Positions 6,762 through 9,132 of a stretch of DNA of 9,132 nucleotides are shown piece by piece. The translations under genes and the position numbers were made by a program. The notes under the pieces are model-generated. The model was not told where the DNA came from. It saw only the letters and a program-made list of their open reading frames with translations, and did not search any database. The stretch lies in NCBI GenBank assembly GCA_009886815.1, contig QXYP01000049.1, forward strand, positions 4,505 to 13,636, read 5' to 3'. Each line of letters begins with the position of its first letter. Position 1 is the stretch's first letter. The stretch is from Halieaceae bacterium (GTDB lineage: Bacteria > Pseudomonadota > Gammaproteobacteria > Pseudomonadales > Halieaceae).

Positions 6762-7883
6762 ATGACATCAGTACTTGGGAATGTATCCCTTAAATTTAGT
6801 GATGAGCAAAGCATGCTCATGGACGTGGCCCGTGGGTTTCTCAATGACAAGGCACCCACTGACAAAATTCGTGAATTTCTCGAAAGTGACGAGGGTTACG
6901 AGCCTACGCTCTGGAGCGAAATTGTCGATTTGGGCTGGACCGGTATTGCACTCCCTGAGAGCGTGGGCGGTGCTGGTCTGGGAATTAGCGCGGTTATCCC
7001 GGTAGCGGAAGCTATGGGTCACGCTTTGTTGGGCACGCCGCTTCTTGACGCAACCTTGGCCGGCCAGCTGCTGTTGCGTGCCGGTGGGGCTGCGCAGGAG
7101 CCTTTACTCGAAGAAATTGCTGCAGGCCGTATAGCCACCGTTGCGTTTCTTGATGGAGGCGATTGGGGCGGTGCAAATCTAGGTCTCACGATTGCGCAAG
7201 ACGGGGTTTTGAATGGCAGCAAGACCTTTGTCGGTTGCGGTCAGGAGGCGAGTCTTTTTCTAGTCGTGGGTCAGTGCGACAACGCCCCTGCGATTGCTAT
7301 TGTTGACAAGGCCGATCTAGAACCGGGCGCGGTGTCTGTGAATACGCTGATCGATTTGACCAAGCGCACGGCGCAGATTGATTTCACGGGTGTGCGTGCG
7401 CAAACAGTACTCACGGGCGAACCTGTGGTGGCTGCGATTAGAGACTATCGATTGCTTGGGGCGTTGCTCACAGCGGCTGAGGCTGCAGGCAGTGCGGCAC
7501 GGTGTTTGGCGGTCATTGTCGATTATCTGAAGACACGCAAGCAGTTTGGCAAACTCATTGGCTCTTACCAGGCGCTCAAGCACCCGACGGTGGATATTTA
7601 CTGTGGTGTCGAGGATGCCCGGAGTTTTTGCTATCACGCAGCTGCCTTGTTGAGCGATGACCCGCTGAGTCATGATGCTGAAATCGCCTGTCGCATGGCA
7701 AAGGTATCTGCTGGTCAGACCATGTCTTACGCAGGGGACCGGGCAGTTCAGTTTCATGGGGGTATCGGCTTCACCTGGGACTGCGATTCAACGCTGTTTA
7801 TTCGCCGTGGTCAGTGGAGTCACCAGGTGTTTGGTGATGCGATCCACCACCGTAAGCGCTTGGCTAGCCTGTTGCTTGACTGA
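6762..7883 (+). CDS. Divergent acyl-CoA dehydrogenase-like subunit lacking catalytic Glu (ACAD 3)
   Basis: ACAD-family protein of 373 residues, probably the partner subunit of ACAD 2. It has a recognisable N-terminal helical domain with GWTGIALPESVGGAGLG (58-74), a shortened beta domain with LNGSKTFV (150-157), and a well-conserved C-terminal domain with RKQFGKLIGSYQALKH (259-274) and VQFHGGIGFTW (329-339), which normally bind the FAD of the neighbouring subunit. The SEPxxGSD segment is replaced by FLDGGDWGG (129-137). Helix G has Tyr229-Arg230 where a Glu would be, and the medium-chain-type base position is Gly358 in FGDAIHH. No usual base is left, so it is unlikely to be a stand-alone enzyme. 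The ATG at 6762 is chosen for its Shine-Dalgarno and family length. The gap to ACAD 2 is 11 bp. A fully non-catalytic role is an alternative to active-site sharing. Confidence 0.9.
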   Translation: MTSVLGNVSLKFSDEQSMLMDVARGFLNDKAPTDKIREFLESDEGYEPTLWSEIVDLGWTGIALPESVGGAGLGISAVIPVAEAMGHALLGTPLLDATLAGQLLLRAGGAAQEPLLEEIAAGRIATVAFLDGGDWGGANLGLTIAQDGVLNGSKTFVGCGQEASLFLVVGQCDNAPAIAIVDKADLEPGAVSVNTLIDLTKRTAQIDFTGVRAQTVLTGEPVVAAIRDYRLLGALLTAAEAAGSAARCLAVIVDYLKTRKQFGKLIGSYQALKHPTVDIYCGVEDARSFCYHAAALLSDDPLSHDAEIACRMAKVSAGQTMSYAGDRAVQFHGGIGFTWDCDSTLFIRRGQWSHQVFGDAIHHRKRLASLLLD

Positions 7884-7894
7884 CCTCGTTTTGT

Positions 7895-7917
7895 CCCGGG
7901 GTAATCACTGCTCCGGG
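7895..7917 (+). other. Hairpin between ACAD 3 and the ABC1 kinase gene
   Basis: CCCGGGG (7895-7901) pairs with CTCCGGG (7911-7917) over seven pairs including one G-U, with a 9-nt loop. It begins 12 nt after the ACAD 3 stop. No T-run follows on either strand, so it does not look like an intrinsic terminator. It might protect the upstream mRNA's 3' end or slow polymerase between the genes. Confidence 0.35.
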
Positions 7918-7930
7918 TAGTCTGCAGGCC

Positions 7931-7950
7931 GCAGTCTCGCGTAGGACTGC
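7931..7950 (+). promoter_or_regulatory. Hairpin overlapping the ABC1 kinase Shine-Dalgarno
   Basis: GCAGTC (7931-7936) is a perfect inverted repeat of GACTGC (7945-7950) with an 8-nt loop, ending one base before the ATG. The probable Shine-Dalgarno (TAGGA, 7942-7946) spans the loop and the 3' arm, so folding would partly hide it. A competing small hairpin (CTGC at 7922-7925 with GCAG at 7931-7934) would free it. Seen as sequence; any regulatory role is inference. Confidence 0.3.
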
Positions 7951-7951
7951 C

Positions 7952-9132
7952 ATGGCAAAGAATAAACCCATCCGCCGCGGCGCTATTAGCCGCGGACTTA
8001 GCTTGTCCATCGCCGGCGCTCGTGCCGGAGGGGCGTTTGCGTTCGATAGTGCCATTCGCAAGCTTCGGGGCGAAGAAGCCGGCAATAGTGAGCGGCTGGA
8101 GCGAGAAGCCCAACGCTTTGCCCGAAGCCTAGGTGAACTCAAGGGCAGCTACGTTAAGATTGGACAGCTGTTTGCCTTGTTAGGTGAACACTTCTTACCG
8201 GCGCCATTAACCGCGGCCCTTCACCAGCTTGAATCTCAGGCTCAACCCCTCGCTTGGCGTTATGTCGAGCCGCTACTGCGCGAGTCCCTGGGCGCTCACT
8301 ATTGCGAGCTGGAGTTTGAGCCTAATGCCATTGCCGCAGCATCTCTGGCACAGGTACATCGAGCTCGAGTGCTCGCCACTAACGATGTTGTTGTGGTTAA
8401 GCTGCAATATCCTGATTTGGCCAGCATGCTCAACGAAGACTTCGATGCTGTCGTAAAAATGCTGCGGTTAGCGCGCTGGATTCCAATAAGCCGCGAGTTC
8501 GATTCTTGGCTGGAGACTTTGCGTGATCAAATCCATGCTGAAATTGATTACCCGAGAGAGTTGGCCATAGCCGAGCAGCTGGGACGTGTCATCGAACAGC
8601 ATAAGGGCCTAAGCGTAGACGGTGTCTCTGTTGCAGTGCCTAAGTTTTGGCCGCGGTATTCGGGCGCGCAGTGGCTCACAATGGATTACATACCCGGGTT
8701 TCAGGCCGGCTCTGCTGAGGTTGCGGCCTTACCACAGGCGCGTCGTAATGCCCTGGGGCGCTTAATGCTCGAGCTATTTTTCGTCGAGGTTTTTGAGCTA
8801 GGGCTCATGCAAAGTGACCCTAACTTCGGCAACTATCTGATTAGCGCCGAGGGTGACCAGCTGACACTTTTAGACTTTGGTTCGGTCATGACCCTCGATG
8901 GGCCTGTTCAACAAGCGTTGTGCGACACGATTGTCGCTGGGCATCGTCATGACGACGCTGCCCTTATGCTCGGATTGCAGCGATTAGGGTGCCTAAAGGC
9001 CGATGCCGGGAGCCATGCGCAGCAAACCTTCCGAACATTTGTCGTCAATTTGCTAGAACCGCTGCGGCCGCCGGCAGAGTTGCCACCGGAGTTTTTGAAT
9101 GAGGCGGGCGAGTATTGTTGGGGTCAGTCTGC
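7952..9132 (+). CDS. ABC1/UbiB-family atypical kinase, COQ8/ADCK3-like (3' end missing)
   Basis: The frame is open from the ATG at 7952 to the window end (393 codons plus two bases), so the C-terminus is missing. The motifs of the ABC1 atypical kinase-like fold appear in order: KIGQ (69-72, the family-specific KxGQ that covers the active site), the Ala-rich loop AAAS with LAQVH (128-136), VVVKLQYP with the nucleotide-binding Lys150, EIDYPRE (197-203, ExD motif), MDYIPG (244-249), the catalytic-loop equivalent SDPNFGN (288-294) and LLDFGS (306-311). Members support ubiquinone synthesis or lipid homeostasis, usually as ATPases. DPNFGN resembles eukaryotic COQ8 (DPNWxN) more than canonical UbiB (DPHPGN), and the gene is not in a ubiE-ubiJ-ubiB context here, so ubiB is not assigned. 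AGGA lies 5 nt before the ATG. It sits 68 bp after ACAD 3 on the same strand, possibly the same operon. Target unknown. Confidence 0.9.
   Translation, partial: MAKNKPIRRGAISRGLSLSIAGARAGGAFAFDSAIRKLRGEEAGNSERLEREAQRFARSLGELKGSYVKIGQLFALLGEHFLPAPLTAALHQLESQAQPLAWRYVEPLLRESLGAHYCELEFEPNAIAAASLAQVHRARVLATNDVVVVKLQYPDLASMLNEDFDAVVKMLRLARWIPISREFDSWLETLRDQIHAEIDYPRELAIAEQLGRVIEQHKGLSVDGVSVAVPKFWPRYSGAQWLTMDYIPGFQAGSAEVAALPQARRNALGRLMLELFFVEVFELGLMQSDPNFGNYLISAEGDQLTLLDFGSVMTLDGPVQQALCDTIVAGHRHDDAALMLGLQRLGCLKADAGSHAQQTFRTFVVNLLEPLRPPAELPPEFLNEAGEYCWGQS

Noticed and set aside
8229..8456. 75-residue + strand ORF inside the ABC1 kinase gene
   Set aside because: It is out of frame with the kinase, whose frame is open throughout with all family motifs in order; no independent support.

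Overview
The window reads as ordinary, gene-dense chromosome from a gammaproteobacterium with about 55% G+C. The evidence is an obgE-proB pair in tandem, a proteobacterial-type ferrochelatase with SYHGSP and CLETIEE motifs, and tightly packed genes with short Shine-Dalgarno spacing. A marine, heterotrophic lineage (for example Cellvibrionales or Halieaceae-like) would fit the many acyl-CoA dehydrogenases, but that placement is inference. There are no RNA genes, insertion sequences, phage genes or CRISPR arrays.

Positions 1-3051 (+) hold a compact block: the 3' part of obgE (ribosome-assembly GTPase, cut by the window edge), proB (glutamate 5-kinase with PUA domain) and a ZIP-family metal transporter. 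Consecutive genes overlap by 4 bp, so they are probably co-transcribed and translationally coupled. hemH (ferrochelatase, - strand) converges on this block with a 41-bp gap.

Positions 4179-4366 form a divergent intergenic region between hemH and a run of + strand genes. It carries a plausible sigma70-type promoter (GTTACA, 17 bp, TATAAA) whose -35 lies in an imperfect palindrome that could be a repressor operator. Downstream are three acyl-CoA dehydrogenase (ACAD) genes in a row (4367-5533, 5548-6750, 6762-7883). They are followed, after a 68-bp hairpin-rich gap, by an ABC1/UbiB-family atypical kinase that starts at 7952 and runs off the window end.

The most interesting point is the second and third ACADs. 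Their losses are complementary: one keeps the SEPxxGSD flavin/substrate segment and a helix-G Glu but lacks the R-x-F-G segment and a recognisable C-terminal HGGIGF. The other keeps R-x-F-G and HGGIGF but has no candidate catalytic Glu and no SEPxxGSD. This is what is expected of an obligate heteromeric ACAD, like the two-gene steroid side-chain enzymes of actinobacteria and pseudomonads. The adjacent kinase resembles the COQ8/ADCK3 branch (DPNFGN rather than DPHPGN), suggesting a link between a specialised acyl-CoA pathway and quinone or lipid metabolism. The substrate cannot be read from the sequence.
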